NCBI GenBank assembly: GCA_021604645.1
Contig: BQJJ01000006.1
Location: 124,001-188,000, forward strand
DNA: 64,000 nt
Source of the DNA: Methyloligella sp.
GTDB taxonomy: Bacteria; Pseudomonadota; Alphaproteobacteria; Rhizobiales; HXMU1428-3
Direction of reading: 5' to 3'
Shown in pieces: positions 17,416 to 27,093 of this stretch. The position numbers and the translations under genes are program-made. Below the pieces are notes generated by a model. It searched no databases and had not been told where the DNA came from. It worked only from the letters and a program-made list of their open reading frames with translations. Position 1 is the first letter of the stretch; every line of letters begins with the position of its first letter.

Positions 17416-18288
17416 CTAATATCTCTCTCCCATCAATCTATAAAACCAATAACTTTCATCGCTGTCGATCAGTTGATTGAACCGAGCCGGAGAGACCCCA
17501 ACTAGCCGCTTAACTTCACGTCCCATATGAGATTGATCAGAGAAATCATTTCCAAAAGCAAGGTCAGACAAATTCGCTTTAGGTTTTCCTTTTGCTAAGG
17601 CCCAAGAAGAGAACAAATTTTCTAAACGAACATAAGTCATTATGTCTCGTTGTGTCTGTCCGCTTAAACGTTTTAGGCGGCGCTGTGTTTGTCTTAAGCT
17701 TTTTCCTGATCCAGACATTGTCGCCTGTCGTAAAAGCGAATAAAACCAGTCCTGCAAATTTTGCGTAAAAACTCTATTCTGAGGCCGAACCTGTCTCCAC
17801 TCCTCACTCATTCGTTCTTCAAAATTTAAAATTTTATCATTGAGTAACTCATCACAACTCATCTGCCTAAAAGTTTCGAATAGGGCAGAGCCAATGACAT
17901 CTTCTAAATCCAGTGTCCGATCTATGAAGTCTGTCATCGGGCTTCCAGTTAGCTGCGTCCAGGCATCCGGATATATCGCTAGTGACAATGCATTGATAGC
18001 CCCAGGGTTGGAACTCACAACAGGCTTTGTTTGAGGGCCACTAAACGAAATTAGGGGCATGGGGTAATCAGAGTTAGCTAAATAAATTTCACCATCGAAA
18101 ATCCAAGTGACCGTACACAAAGGAGAGGCTGGAAACCGATTCATCCGTTCAGCCGCAGATAAGTTCAAAGATCGCGTATCTCGTAAAATATATCCAAAGG
18201 CAAAAGATGAGAGTTTTTTGGTCGGAGCAATAAATGCAGATGAGAGACCTTCATTCGCTAGAGGGAATCGCCGGCTAGTATCATTCAT
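17416..18288 (-). CDS. AraC family transcriptional regulator
   Basis: Regulator of 290 aa with a long N-terminal sensing region and two C-terminal helix-turn-helix motifs (from SLRQTQRRLKRLSGQTQRD to SDQSHMGREVKRLVGVSPAR, about 198-275), as in the AraC/XylS family. It is divergent from the esterase gene across 77 bp and very likely controls it, probably sensing a related ester or acid. The N-terminal domain resembles those of AraC proteins with DUF6597-like domains, but I am not sure of this. Confidence 0.87.
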   Translation of the reverse strand: MNDTSRRFPLANEGLSSAFIAPTKKLSSFAFGYILRDTRSLNLSAAERMNRFPASPLCTVTWIFDGEIYLANSDYPMPLISFSGPQTKPVVSSNPGAINALSLAIYPDAWTQLTGSPMTDFIDRTLDLEDVIGSALFETFRQMSCDELLNDKILNFEERMSEEWRQVRPQNRVFTQNLQDWFYSLLRQATMSGSGKSLRQTQRRLKRLSGQTQRDIMTYVRLENLFSSWALAKGKPKANLSDLAFGNDFSDQSHMGREVKRLVGVSPARFNQLIDSDESYWFYRLMGERY

Positions 18289-18365
18289 GTCGTTTCGCTT
18301 CTATACTTTAAGTTCCATGGCAGGACTAACTATGTTTCACATTTTCGAAACAGGATAAGTAAGAT

Positions 18366-19445
18366 ATGCCAAAAATAGTCTTTAAGGGAAAGCTTAAATA
18401 CCGTCTTCAAAGTTACCTAGCTCTTTCAAAAATTTCCAGTACCGTTCTCATTAAAAGATTATACAACAAGTCGCTTAATAGCGCGTGGCCTATTCTGTTT
18501 GAAATAGGGGTTTTGTTTTGGCGCAACCAATTTAACAGAGCGTTTGAACATAAAGATATAAAAGAGGGGCGCGCTTACTTTGATAGCCTGATAACAACCA
18601 CAGGCGAAACTTTTCCCGTAAATTCTGAGCCTTCAGAACCAAATGAACCACCTGGAGTTTGGTATGAACCGAGTAAGAAGAAACCAGACATTCATGCTCT
18701 CTATTTGCATGGCGGTGGATATACATTCAGATCAGATGTCTCTTCTTATTATGCTAAAGCACTCACTTCTTTGCTAGATGTGAGGCTGTTTAAGCCGCAC
18801 TATCGTTTAACACCAGAAAACCCTCATCCAGCTCAGTTAGAAGATGCAGTTCAAGCTTATAAATATATGCTTGAAAAAAGTATCGACCACAAAAGGATTT
18901 TTTTAATTGGTGACTCAGCTGGCGGGCATTTAGTCTTGATGCTCTTACAGGAATTAAAGAAACAAAATTTACCCCGCCCCTTTTTATCGCTACCGCTTTG
19001 TCCATGGACAGATGTCGGCGAGCGAGGTGCAAGTTTGTTCGGCAATGACAAATACGACCTCGTGCAAGGATATATGGCCGTAAAGTTTGGTGAATGGTTG
19101 CAAGGCAATACAAGCTTTACCAGAGAACAATTGTCACCCATATCATATGACTACTCTGACCTAGGTCCCATATATATGCAAGCCGGTGGCAAAGAAATCC
19201 TAGTGGATATGATCCGTGATTTCGCCATAAAAACAAAATCAGATGGGACCGAAGTCATGCTCGATGTCTGGCCTGAAATGACCCATAATTTCCAAATGCA
19301 TGGTGAAACCCACCCAGATAGCAAAGAGGCCTTCAAAAGACTAAAAGAAATAATTCATCACAAGATACAACAAAATAAAACTTGGGATATATCCCCTCGA
19401 ACAGAAGTGAGTAGCCAACAGTTTGTTGCATCACCTCAAGAATAA
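18366..19445 (+). CDS. Alpha/beta-hydrolase, hormone-sensitive-lipase family esterase
   Basis: Predicted carboxylesterase (359 aa) of the bacterial HSL group (abhydrolase_3). The oxyanion motif HGGG is at 115-118, nucleophile S184 lies in GDSAGG (182-187), and the Asp (EILVDMIRD) and His (MTHNF) complete the triad near the C-terminus. The N-terminal cap region (1-75) is basic and not a signal peptide. The divergent AraC regulator suggests substrate-dependent expression. Natural substrate unknown. Confidence 0.9.
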   Translation: MPKIVFKGKLKYRLQSYLALSKISSTVLIKRLYNKSLNSAWPILFEIGVLFWRNQFNRAFEHKDIKEGRAYFDSLITTTGETFPVNSEPSEPNEPPGVWYEPSKKKPDIHALYLHGGGYTFRSDVSSYYAKALTSLLDVRLFKPHYRLTPENPHPAQLEDAVQAYKYMLEKSIDHKRIFLIGDSAGGHLVLMLLQELKKQNLPRPFLSLPLCPWTDVGERGASLFGNDKYDLVQGYMAVKFGEWLQGNTSFTREQLSPISYDYSDLGPIYMQAGGKEILVDMIRDFAIKTKSDGTEVMLDVWPEMTHNFQMHGETHPDSKEAFKRLKEIIHHKIQQNKTWDISPRTEVSSQQFVASPQE

Positions 19446-19538
19446 TCCCAATATGTAAAATTAAGAACATCAAAGATTGTCCGACAATTTCTAGTTGACA
19501 ACACATTGTCAAAATAATATATCTTTTAAGGAAACCGA

Positions 19539-20009
19539 ATGCAGCGTTCACCTGAAGCATTAGCAATAACGGAACTCATACTTGAAACGTTTCGTCTCAA
19601 CGGCCAACTCCTGGAAGCCGGAGACCGGTTGACAGCGCCACTAGGGCTAACCAGTGCCAGATGGCAAATTTTAGGAGCTATCGAAACTGAGGGGCAGTCT
19701 CTCACGGTTGCTCAAATTGGAAGACGAATGGGCCTCTCAAGGCAAGCCGTTCAGCGGATCGTTAATGACTTGGAAGCCAACGGATTTGTGAAACTAGAAG
19801 AGAACCCGGATCATAAAAGAGCAAAGCTTGTTGTGCTCACGCCATCCTGTCTCAAAACAATGCGTGAGTTAGATGAAATTCAAGGGGCTTGGGCAAATGA
19901 GTTGTCTGATGCTCTTTCAGAAACTGGATTGAGACGTGCGCTCAAACTGATGAAAGAAATACGAGAGCGATGCGCTTCAATTGAAGAAAAATATGCCAAC
20001 AGAAGTTAG
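19539..20009 (+). CDS. MarR family transcriptional regulator
   Basis: Winged-helix repressor of 156 aa. The DNA-binding part (LTVAQIGRRMGLSRQAVQRI, about 62-81, then the wing ENPDHKRAKLVVLTP) is flanked by dimerisation helices. AAGGAAA stands 5 nt before the ATG. It is followed after 11 bp by the ABM-domain gene, so the two form an operon. A short near-palindrome about 55 bp upstream (TTGTCCGACAA) could be its operator. Confidence 0.9.
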   Translation: MQRSPEALAITELILETFRLNGQLLEAGDRLTAPLGLTSARWQILGAIETEGQSLTVAQIGRRMGLSRQAVQRIVNDLEANGFVKLEENPDHKRAKLVVLTPSCLKTMRELDEIQGAWANELSDALSETGLRRALKLMKEIRERCASIEEKYANRS

Positions 20010-20020
20010 GAGAATAACCG

Positions 20021-20389
20021 ATGGTCAACTTTAAAGAACTCGATACAAATGTAACTCTTGCCGAACAAATGCAAGAAGAAGAAGGACCTATCGTCCTTGT
20101 TAATGTCTTTACAGTTGAGCCATCACAAGAAGACGAGTTGGTCAAAGCGTGGGCACGTGATGCAGACTTCATGAAAGCCCAGCCAGGCTATATCTCAACG
20201 CAAATGCATAAAGGCTTAGCTGGCAGCTCAACCTTTTTCAATTATGCAATCTGGCAGGATGTCGAGAGCTTTCGAAATGCGTTCTCGAACCCAGAATTTC
20301 AAAAGCGCATCGCCGAGTATCCTTCAACTGCTGTCGCATCTCCGCATCTGTTCAAGAAGCTATCTATAAACAACCATTGCGTTGCTTAA
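20021..20389 (+). CDS. Antibiotic biosynthesis monooxygenase (ABM) domain protein
   Basis: Protein of 122 aa with a ferredoxin-like ABM fold (VLVNVFTVEPSQEDELVKAW, then GYISTQMHKGLAGSSTFFNY and WQDVESFRNAF). Family members include quinone-modifying monooxygenases and heme-degrading enzymes. The motif set here does not decide between them; the typical heme-oxygenase Asn/Trp pair is not obvious. Co-transcription with a MarR regulator and closeness to a cytochrome b561 gene fit an oxidative-stress or quinone role, which is inference. Confidence 0.82.
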   Translation: MVNFKELDTNVTLAEQMQEEEGPIVLVNVFTVEPSQEDELVKAWARDADFMKAQPGYISTQMHKGLAGSSTFFNYAIWQDVESFRNAFSNPEFQKRIAEYPSTAVASPHLFKKLSINNHCVA

Positions 20390-20542
20390 AACAATCACTC
20401 TTTTTAAATCCTAACAAAGAGACCGATGTGAAAAGAATGTTAAACGCATTCGCAGTGCTCCTGTGCCTAATATATCAGTCTTTTAAGAGGCAAGATCTAA
20501 GAACTGGATGTTTGAAAGACCCGTTTGATTGAGGAGTTTATG

Positions 20543-21100
20543 ATGCCTGCTAAAAGTACGAATACAAACTATGGCGCTGTTGCAATATCCATACATTGGA
20601 TAAGTGCTGTACTCATTATTGCAGCCCTTATTTCCGGGTTTCGGGCAGCAAATGCAACTGACTTAGCAGTCAAAGTACAAGTCCTAAGCGTTCATGCACC
20701 GCTCGCAATTGCAGTTGTCTTCCTAATGCTAGGACGTCTCGCATGGTGGTGGTTTGCAGACAAAAAGCCTTCCCCTCTTGCGGACACGCCAAACTGGCAA
20801 CATAAAAGCGCCACTGCTGTGCACAGGCTATTTTACATCGTGATTTTTGGTATGGGAGCAAGTGGCATCGGTATGTTAATCCTCTCTGGAGCCGGACCTA
20901 TGATCTTCGGCGGTGCAGAAGGTCAATTGCCAGACTTTTGGAACTTCAAGCCACGCATTCCACACGCCATTGGAGCACGGTTAATGGTGATCTTGCTATT
21001 CCTTCACATTGGAGCAGCCCTATACCACCACTTCATCCTCCGCGACGGTATATTAAAGAGAATGCGGTTTGGTTCCGATAAGGGGTTAGTTGAAAAATAA
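20543..21100 (+). CDS. Cytochrome b561 family protein
   Basis: Four-helix integral membrane diheme b-type cytochrome (185 aa) of the bacterial b561 family, which moves electrons between quinone and periplasmic acceptors and in E. coli (CybB) oxidises superoxide. Likely heme ligands are the His residues in ISIHWIS, VHAPLA, VHRLFY and LHIGAALYHH. GAGGAG lies 6 nt before this ATG; the ATG at 20540 and a TTG at 20525 are less likely starts. It follows the ABM gene by about 150 bp and probably belongs to the same stress-related group. Confidence 0.88.
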   Translation: MPAKSTNTNYGAVAISIHWISAVLIIAALISGFRAANATDLAVKVQVLSVHAPLAIAVVFLMLGRLAWWWFADKKPSPLADTPNWQHKSATAVHRLFYIVIFGMGASGIGMLILSGAGPMIFGGAEGQLPDFWNFKPRIPHAIGARLMVILLFLHIGAALYHHFILRDGILKRMRFGSDKGLVEK

Positions 21101-21185
21101 TTCAAAAAATTGGGGGGGAAAGCTTTTTTGAAGTATTAAAGAAAAGAGCATATTTCTTTTCGTTCTCTTTCTTCCTCACATGCGT

Positions 21186-22658
21186 TTATTCAAATAACAA
21201 AATCTCTTCATCAGGCCAAACGGACCAAACCTTTGACAGAAGCCAACGGGGATGAGAGGCCAGGGGCGGCGTTGTTTTAGTGAGTTCGTAACGAAAATTG
21301 TTTGTGGAACCACGATCATCTCGTTCAGTTGAAATTGAACAATTGCAATCATCAATCATTGTAATGTCTGTGATCGTTTCAAGGTCAGGGCAATGGCTGG
21401 GTTCGCTTGCGTAAGACCCCAACATTGAATTGCGGTTAGGCGTCATCCACATAAGGCAGAAATTTCGCCACGCTAAATTATTATTGTGCTGTGCACTACG
21501 ATATTTATCGTAATAAATTTCTGTTTGATTACGGTAGTTAGAAATCTCTTTAGATAATTCATAAGCATTTTTTTCAAGGTCTCTATAGGATGTTAGCGCT
21601 TCCCTCCATGTCTCTTGAGGAGTGTCTTCAATAAGGGAACGGTTTTTTAAAAATGTTTCCAGTTTTGACCGGATATTATCTTGCTCTGTTTTGTTCGCAA
21701 TTTCCAAAAAACGGTCCGAATTTCGAATATAAGCACCATAGAGATTGGATTGCTTTTCGTCTGTAGATCTAACCGAGCGAGATAATCCAAGCATACGAAC
21801 TGTATTATCAAAGGTACGAATAGTACGGCCTGCATTTTCAAAAGCTGTAACGGCCTCTTCTTTCTCTCCCAAAGCAAGGAGAGTAGAGCCTTCACATAAA
21901 TAAAGCCAGCCAGCTGGTTCCATATCAATGAGAGCTTTGCCAAGGTGCTTTTTGAGGGTAGTTATAAGGTTTAAAACTTCCGCATAATCATGAGTTTGAT
22001 AAGCCAGGAAGGCCTGATTGAGTGATGCTTCAATAGAGGCCAGTTCTTGATCATTAGGTTGCAGGTCAGCAATTTGATTATTGATGATCTCTTGCATAAG
22101 ATCAAAAGGACTAGGTGTGCGTGGTTTAAAAAGACGCTCTGTAATTGTCTTGTCGGAATTTTTTTCAATGCCACTTAAAGTCATGAAAATTAGTGTTTTT
22201 CCACTTGGGCCAGTGAAACAACATTGAGAACTCAGCTCTTGAGCCGCTAATGAAAGCAGTGCTACACCATCACGAGCAGTGGCTTTAAACTTTGCTTCAG
22301 AAGCAAGCGAATATCCTTTGTCTCGAAGGGTCTCTCTAAAATTTTTGGCGTCCTGAACAAGGGGCCCATCTAAAGAAGGGTTCTCATCACCCCATAAAAA
22401 ACTGGTTCCATCAAATGTTCCAATAATTTGATAGCTAGCTTTAAGTTCCTTTTCGTCCTCAAAACCTAACTTAATGAGACCTTCAGCCTGAGACGCTTCC
22501 CAATATTGACAAAGCTCATTTGATATTTGAGTTTTTTGCCGAGATAAAAAAGCATTTGTTAAAGCCTGATAAAACTGACCAGAAGTTTCAATAGTCCTGT
22601 TATCGTAAAAAAATAATCGCCATGGTTTGGGTAGGGGTAAAGCATTAGATTCAGTCAT
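21186..22658 (-). CDS. Hypothetical protein (DUF6882-like N-terminal region, TPR-like middle)
   Basis: Cytoplasmic protein of 490 aa that I cannot assign to a function. The N-terminal 170 residues contain IGTFDGTSFLWGDENPSL, similar to the FxWxWxN core of DUF6882 proteins. Residues about 200-290 form helix pairs of TPR type (EPAGWLYLCEGSTLLALGEK, EEAVTAFENAGRT). A coiled-coil-like stretch follows (about 330-400), then a Cys-containing tail. No signal or membrane segment. It is a lone gene facing cytochrome b561. Confidence 0.6.
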   Translation of the reverse strand: MTESNALPLPKPWRLFFYDNRTIETSGQFYQALTNAFLSRQKTQISNELCQYWEASQAEGLIKLGFEDEKELKASYQIIGTFDGTSFLWGDENPSLDGPLVQDAKNFRETLRDKGYSLASEAKFKATARDGVALLSLAAQELSSQCCFTGPSGKTLIFMTLSGIEKNSDKTITERLFKPRTPSPFDLMQEIINNQIADLQPNDQELASIEASLNQAFLAYQTHDYAEVLNLITTLKKHLGKALIDMEPAGWLYLCEGSTLLALGEKEEAVTAFENAGRTIRTFDNTVRMLGLSRSVRSTDEKQSNLYGAYIRNSDRFLEIANKTEQDNIRSKLETFLKNRSLIEDTPQETWREALTSYRDLEKNAYELSKEISNYRNQTEIYYDKYRSAQHNNNLAWRNFCLMWMTPNRNSMLGSYASEPSHCPDLETITDITMIDDCNCSISTERDDRGSTNNFRYELTKTTPPLASHPRWLLSKVWSVWPDEEILLFE

Positions 22659-22766
22659 TTAAACAATCTTTTCTAACCAGTCATATCATCAATCAGAAGT
22701 GGTTAGGATGCCAGTAAGGCAAAAATGCGACATTGCCCCATCGACTTATACTACGGTTTGCAGCGA

Positions 22767-22870
22767 CGGTTGCTGGTGGGCAACTGAAGGAGCAAAAAAC
22801 TCGGTTGCTGGTGGGCAACTGAAGGAGCAAATAACTCGGTTGCTGGTGGGCATCTGAAGGAGCAAAAAAC
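22767..22870 (+). repeat. SE tandem array 3 (three 35-bp copies)
   Basis: Units at 22767, 22802 and 22837: CGGTTGCTGGTGGGCAACTG then AAGGAGCAAAAAACT; the third has GCATCTG in its right arm. The array ends 2 bp before the stop codon of the iron exporter gene on the opposite strand, so it forms that gene's 3' end. Confidence 0.9.
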
Positions 22871-22872
22871 AA

Positions 22873-23829
22873 TCAAGCATTCCCGATTAATATGCCGGCC
22901 GCAAACACAATGAGCCCCCCGACTACAATCTCAAACGCCGCGCGTAAGAATTTCGTGTCCATATATTTCGCTCTGATCCAGGCAATCACCCAAAGTTCAA
23001 TGAGCACAACCAGTATAGCGATCACCGTCGCCCAGTAAAAATCAGGGATGAGATAAGGAATGGTATGACCAAGTCCGCCAATCGCTGTCATGAGCCCAGT
23101 AATCCAGCCTCGAATAACAGGGCTACCACGACCAGATATTATCCCGTCGTCAGACATCGCCTCAGTAAACCCCATGGAAATACCAGCGCCAACAGATGCG
23201 GCCGTACCAACCAGGAAAGTCTCCCACGTGCTTTGCGTGGCAAAAGCCGCCGCGAAAACAGGGGCAAGGGTTGAGACAGAGCCATCCATCAACCCCGCCA
23301 AGCCAGGTTGCACATATTGCAAAACAAAAAATCGTTTTGCTGTTTCCTCTTCACTATCAAGCGTTTCTTTATCAAGATGAGTTTCAGTTAAGCGCTCAGC
23401 TAAACTTTCATGCTCGCGCTCCGCGATGGCCAAATCTCCAAGCAGTTTCCTAATGGCTGTGTCACTAGTTCGCTCTAAAGCGTTTTCATAAAACCGGCGC
23501 GTTTCATATTCGATCAGTTCAGCTTGCTCACGCACAGCATCTAGACGAAGTGGCGTCGCAAGCCATATCGGCTTATGTTTGATAAAGCCTTTAACATCAC
23601 TAGAGCGAATGAGAGGAATGGTCGTGCCAAATTTTTCTTCAAATGTATCAAGGAGCATCCGCCGGTGTTCATTCTCTTCTAAGGCAAGCTCTTCAAAAAC
23701 TTTGGCAGAGCCAGGAAAATCAGCCCGTAAACCATCCGCATAGGTTAGGTAAATACGTCCATGTTCTTCTTCCATAGAAATAGCCAGGGCCAAAAGCTCT
23801 TTTTCACTTAATTCAGAAAAACGTTTCAT
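22873..23829 (-). CDS. mbfA: Membrane-bound ferritin-like iron exporter (rubrerythrin-VIT fusion)
   Basis: Fusion protein of 318 aa: a ferritin-like/rubrerythrin domain (about 1-150) with metal-ligand motifs EEEHGR, ENEHRR, EYETRRFYE and EREHES, then a VIT1/CCC1 transporter domain (about 165-318) with four or five membrane helices. In Bradyrhizobium and Agrobacterium MbfA exports iron and gives peroxide resistance. I chose the ATG at 23829, preceded by GGAGAGG; a TTG at 23844 is the longer alternative. A perfect Irr-box match lies 107 bp upstream. Confidence 0.93.
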   Translation of the reverse strand: MKRFSELSEKELLALAISMEEEHGRIYLTYADGLRADFPGSAKVFEELALEENEHRRMLLDTFEEKFGTTIPLIRSSDVKGFIKHKPIWLATPLRLDAVREQAELIEYETRRFYENALERTSDTAIRKLLGDLAIAEREHESLAERLTETHLDKETLDSEEETAKRFFVLQYVQPGLAGLMDGSVSTLAPVFAAAFATQSTWETFLVGTAASVGAGISMGFTEAMSDDGIISGRGSPVIRGWITGLMTAIGGLGHTIPYLIPDFYWATVIAILVVLIELWVIAWIRAKYMDTKFLRAAFEIVVGGLIVFAAGILIGNA

Positions 23830-23935
23830 TGGCCTCTCCAACAAATTAGGGGCTAAAATTTAATGAACCCACGATTGGGTCAGTGACTATCTTTCGCAGT
23901 ATCTTAAATAAGAATAATCGATAAGGCTATATGTT

Positions 23936-23952
23936 TTTAGAACAATTCTAAA
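23936..23952. promoter_or_regulatory. Irr-binding iron control element (ICE box) upstream of mbfA
   Basis: TTTAGAACAATTCTAAA matches the rhizobial ICE consensus TTTRGAAYNRTTCYAAA at every position and is a near-perfect dyad. It stands 107 bp before the mbfA start codon. Irr is known to act on mbfA in rhizobia. irr itself is not in the window. Confidence 0.78.
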
Positions 23953-24090
23953 TAACATGTAAATAAACTAGAAATGATCAAGCTTCATGTGACAAGCAAG
24001 TATTTTTCAATAATTCTATCCTACAAAAGAAATCAGGCCCTATAGTTGAGTTAAGAGCTCAATTATAAAAACGATTACAGGAACCCGGCA

Positions 24091-24963
24091 ATGGCAATTG
24101 TGAATAGATTTTTGGATCCGTTAAGTGATTGGATAGCAGCAAGGCTTGAAACAACCTCAAGCGGCTACGAACCTTTCACCCCCTCAGACCCAACAACACT
24201 TTCAAGAATCTTAACGCCAGGCGATATTTTACTCGTTGAGGGAAATCAAAAGGTCTCATCTGCGATTAAATATTTAACCCAGTCTACATGGTCACATGCT
24301 GCAATTTATGTCGGAGAAGCTCTCTATAACGGAAACGGCTATAGTCACGAAGAGCCAGTGACCACAGCGATTGACCCAAAATTCAAGGAAGGGCAACTAT
24401 GTTTAATAGAAGTTGAGTTAGGCCTGGGCTGCATCGCTGTGCCCCTTTCAAAATATGAAACCTATAACACGAGAATTTGCCGCCCCTTGAACCTAACACC
24501 GGAAGATCGCGCAACAGTCATTAATTTTATGATTGGAAATCTAGGCATTAAATATGACACGCGCAATATTTTGGATTTGGCTAGGTATCTCTTTCCAACT
24601 CCTCCTATTCCAGTGAGGTGGCGGCGGCGGATGTTACAACTTGGCTCTGGAGAACCAACAAGAGCTATATGTTCAACCCTCATCGCACAAGCCTTTCAAA
24701 AAGTTCAATATCCGATTTTACCGCGAATAGAGCGCGTAAAAGGGCAAAAAAGATCAACAAGCGCCTATAGTCGCCGAGAAATTCTACACATTCGCCATCA
24801 CAGCCTGTTTGCCCCTCGAGATTTCGACATTTCTCCCTACTTCGCCGTTATTAAACCAACAATCGAATATGGGTTTGACTACAAACGCGTCAATTGGGCC
24901 CCGTCTCAAGAAAGTAAGAAAGAGACAAAAATTCCGGATGAAGAAGGTAAAGCAACGAGTTAG
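24091..24963 (+). CDS. YiiX/NlpC-P60-like permuted papain-fold protein
   Basis: Cytoplasmic or membrane-associated protein of 290 aa. GDILLVEGN and STWSHAAIYVG (about 69-79, with the His) are followed much later by RAICSTLIAQAF (the Cys), the order of a circularly permuted NlpC/P60 (YiiX/YaeF) hydrolase. Such proteins cleave peptide or acyl bonds; the target here is unknown. There is no signal peptide. AGGA precedes the ATG. It shares the intergenic region with divergent mbfA, so the Irr box could also touch its promoter. Confidence 0.78.
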   Translation: MAIVNRFLDPLSDWIAARLETTSSGYEPFTPSDPTTLSRILTPGDILLVEGNQKVSSAIKYLTQSTWSHAAIYVGEALYNGNGYSHEEPVTTAIDPKFKEGQLCLIEVELGLGCIAVPLSKYETYNTRICRPLNLTPEDRATVINFMIGNLGIKYDTRNILDLARYLFPTPPIPVRWRRRMLQLGSGEPTRAICSTLIAQAFQKVQYPILPRIERVKGQKRSTSAYSRREILHIRHHSLFAPRDFDISPYFAVIKPTIEYGFDYKRVNWAPSQESKKETKIPDEEGKATS

Positions 24964-25014
24964 AGCGTTCTGCCCAAAAGTGAATTCGGTTTTGGGTAAA
25001 GAGAAATGCTCTAG
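24963..25014. repeat. Rhizobial-type intergenic palindrome
   Basis: AGAGCGTTCTGCCCAAAA … TTTTGGGTAAAGAGAAATGCTCT: outer AGAGC/GCTCT and inner CCCAAAA/TTTTGGG arms around GTGAATTCGG. This type of 50-bp dyad is widespread between genes in Hyphomicrobiales. It begins at the stop codon of the upstream gene. Confidence 0.65.
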
Positions 25015-25148
25015 AGGCTAACCCCTAAGTGCATTTTGGATCAGATTCACGTCTCTTTTTCTAAAATCACTCGATAAATCGACAAAAAACTTGTGCCGAG
25101 TGCATCAAACTCTTGGCGATAACAAAAAAGGGTGATATTTCTCGCCCC

Positions 25149-26969
25149 ATGACAGAGAAAAAATCACCGACACCTTTAAAAAACATCCGCAACTTTTCAA
25201 TCGTTGCTCATATTGATCACGGCAAATCAACGCTGGCCGATCGCCTCATCCAGGTATGTGGCGGCTTGTCTGAGCGTGAAATGCAAGAGCAAGTTCTTGA
25301 TAATATGGAGATTGAAAAAGAGCGCGGCATTACCATCAAAGCGCAAACCGTGCGCCTCGATTATAAAGCCAATGATGGCGAGACCTATCAGCTCAATCTA
25401 ATCGATACACCAGGCCATGTTGATTTTGCCTATGAAGTCTCCCGCTCCTTATCGGCGGTTGAAGGCTCACTTCTGGTTGTTGATGCGTCGCAAGGTGTAG
25501 AAGCCCAAACTCTGGCAAATGTTTATAAAGCCATTGAGAACGATCATGAAATCGTAACAGTTCTTAATAAAATTGACTTACCGGCCGCTGAACCGGATCG
25601 CGTTAAAACGCAGATCGAAGATGTTATCGGTCTTGATGCTTCTGATGCCGTTGAGATCTCAGCCAAATCAGGCATGGGTATTGATGATGTGCTTGAAGCC
25701 ATCGTTGAAAGGCTCCCCGCACCTCAAGGTGAAATCGATGCCCCTCTAAAAGCTATGCTGGTTGACAGTTGGTATGACGCCTATCTTGGTGTTGTTGTTT
25801 TGGTGCGCGTGATTGATGGTACCTTGAAAAAGGGACAAAAAGTTAAACTCATCGCAACAGATGCCAGTTACTTGGTCGACCGCGTTGGTGTATTCCGCCC
25901 GAAATCAGATTTAACGGATCAATTAGGCCCCGGTGAAATCGGCTTTTTCACAGCTGCAATCAAACAAGTGGCAGACACCCGTGTGGGTGACACAGTCACA
26001 GAAGAAAAGAAACCATGCGTTGAAGCCTTGCCGGGTTACCAGCCGGCTCAACCGGTTGTGTTTTGCGGCCTCTTTCCAGTTGATAGTTCTGAATTTGAAA
26101 ATTTGCGCGATGCCATGGGCAAACTGCGCCTCAATGATGCAAGCTTTGAATTTGAAATGGAAACGTCAGCTGCGCTGGGCTTTGGTTTTCGTTGCGGCTT
26201 CTTGGGGTTATTGCACTTAGAGATCATCCGCGAACGCTTAGAACGTGAGTTCAATATTGATCTCATCACAACAGCCCCATCGGTGATTTATCATATCCAT
26301 CAAACAGATGGCGAGCTGATCAAAATGCATAACCCGGCAGATATGCCAGATGTTATGAAAATTGATCACATCGAAGAGCCATGGATTACAGCAACCATTT
26401 TGGTGCCAGACGAATATCTAGGCGCAGTATTAAAACTCTGCGAAGACAGACGCGGCCGCCAAACTGAGCTCACCTACGCAGGCACAAGAGCCATGGTGGT
26501 TTATGAACTACCAATGTCAGAAGTCGTGTTCGATTTTTACGATCGCCTAAAATCTGTTTCCAAAGGCTACGCCTCATTTGATTACCAATTGCTTGGCTAT
26601 GAAGAAGGCAATTTGGTGAAAATGTCTGTGCTTGTTAATGCTGAGCCAGTTGACGCCTTGTCCATGATGGTGCACCGCGACAGAGCTGAGGCCCGAGGCC
26701 GCGGCATGTGCGAGAAATTAAAAGAATTGATCCCACGCCACCTCTTCAAGGTGCCAATCCAGGCAGCCATTGGCGGCAAGGTGATTGCTCGCGAGACCAT
26801 TGCAGCGATGAGAAAAGACGTGACGGCGAAATGTTACGGCGGCGATATTTCTCGAAAGCGGAAATTGCTCGACAAGCAAAAAGCCGGTAAGAAGAAAATG
26901 CGCCAATTCGGCAAAGTAGAAATCCCCCAAGACGCCTTCATCCAAGCCCTTAAGATGGATGATAATTAA
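25149..26969 (+). CDS. lepA: Elongation factor 4 (LepA)
   Basis: Ribosome-associated GTPase (606 aa from this ATG) that acts on stalled or back-translocating ribosomes. The G domain has [10 protein letters not shown] (G1), the RGITI switch, DTPGH (G3) and NKIDLP (G4); then domain II, EF-G-like domains III and V, and the LepA-specific C-terminal domain ending [19 protein letters not shown]. An in-frame TTG at 25113 would add 12 residues, but 606 aa fits the family (about 600). Codon use is more GC-rich than in the neighbours, as expected for a highly expressed gene. Confidence 0.97.
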   Translation: MTEKKSPTPLKNIRNFSIVAHIDHGKSTLADRLIQVCGGLSEREMQEQVLDNMEIEKERGITIKAQTVRLDYKANDGETYQLNLIDTPGHVDFAYEVSRSLSAVEGSLLVVDASQGVEAQTLANVYKAIENDHEIVTVLNKIDLPAAEPDRVKTQIEDVIGLDASDAVEISAKSGMGIDDVLEAIVERLPAPQGEIDAPLKAMLVDSWYDAYLGVVVLVRVIDGTLKKGQKVKLIATDASYLVDRVGVFRPKSDLTDQLGPGEIGFFTAAIKQVADTRVGDTVTEEKKPCVEALPGYQPAQPVVFCGLFPVDSSEFENLRDAMGKLRLNDASFEFEMETSAALGFGFRCGFLGLLHLEIIRERLEREFNIDLITTAPSVIYHIHQTDGELIKMHNPADMPDVMKIDHIEEPWITATILVPDEYLGAVLKLCEDRRGRQTELTYAGTRAMVVYELPMSEVVFDFYDRLKSVSKGYASFDYQLLGYEEGNLVKMSVLVNAEPVDALSMMVHRDRAEARGRGMCEKLKELIPRHLFKVPIQAAIGGKVIARETIAAMRKDVTAKCYGGDISRKRKLLDKQKAGKKKMRQFGKVEIPQDAFIQALKMDDN

Positions 26970-27000
26970 GCGCGGTTGCTTTTGGGCATATGAAGCAAAG
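26969..27000 (+). repeat. Single SE after lepA
   Basis: GCGCGGTTGCTTTTGGGCAT then ATGAAGCAAAG; it begins at the last base of the lepA stop codon. The right arm is degraded (GCATAT). Confidence 0.7.
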
Positions 27001-27093
27001 AAAAGCGGCCATTTTTTTGAATATCTAATCTATATGCTTGTTTGCTTCTGTCACTTGTCGGAAGTGAATAGAAAAACATGCTAACTTTAAATT

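Noticed and set aside
19683-19710. Reverse-oriented LR tail plus SE (TCTCTCACGGTTGCTC) inside the MarR gene
   Set aside because: It encodes the conserved helix-turn-helix region and has no hairpin partner; a chance match.
25113-25148. TTG start adding 12 residues to LepA
   Set aside because: LepA proteins begin close to the ATG at 25149; the extension is not conserved in character.
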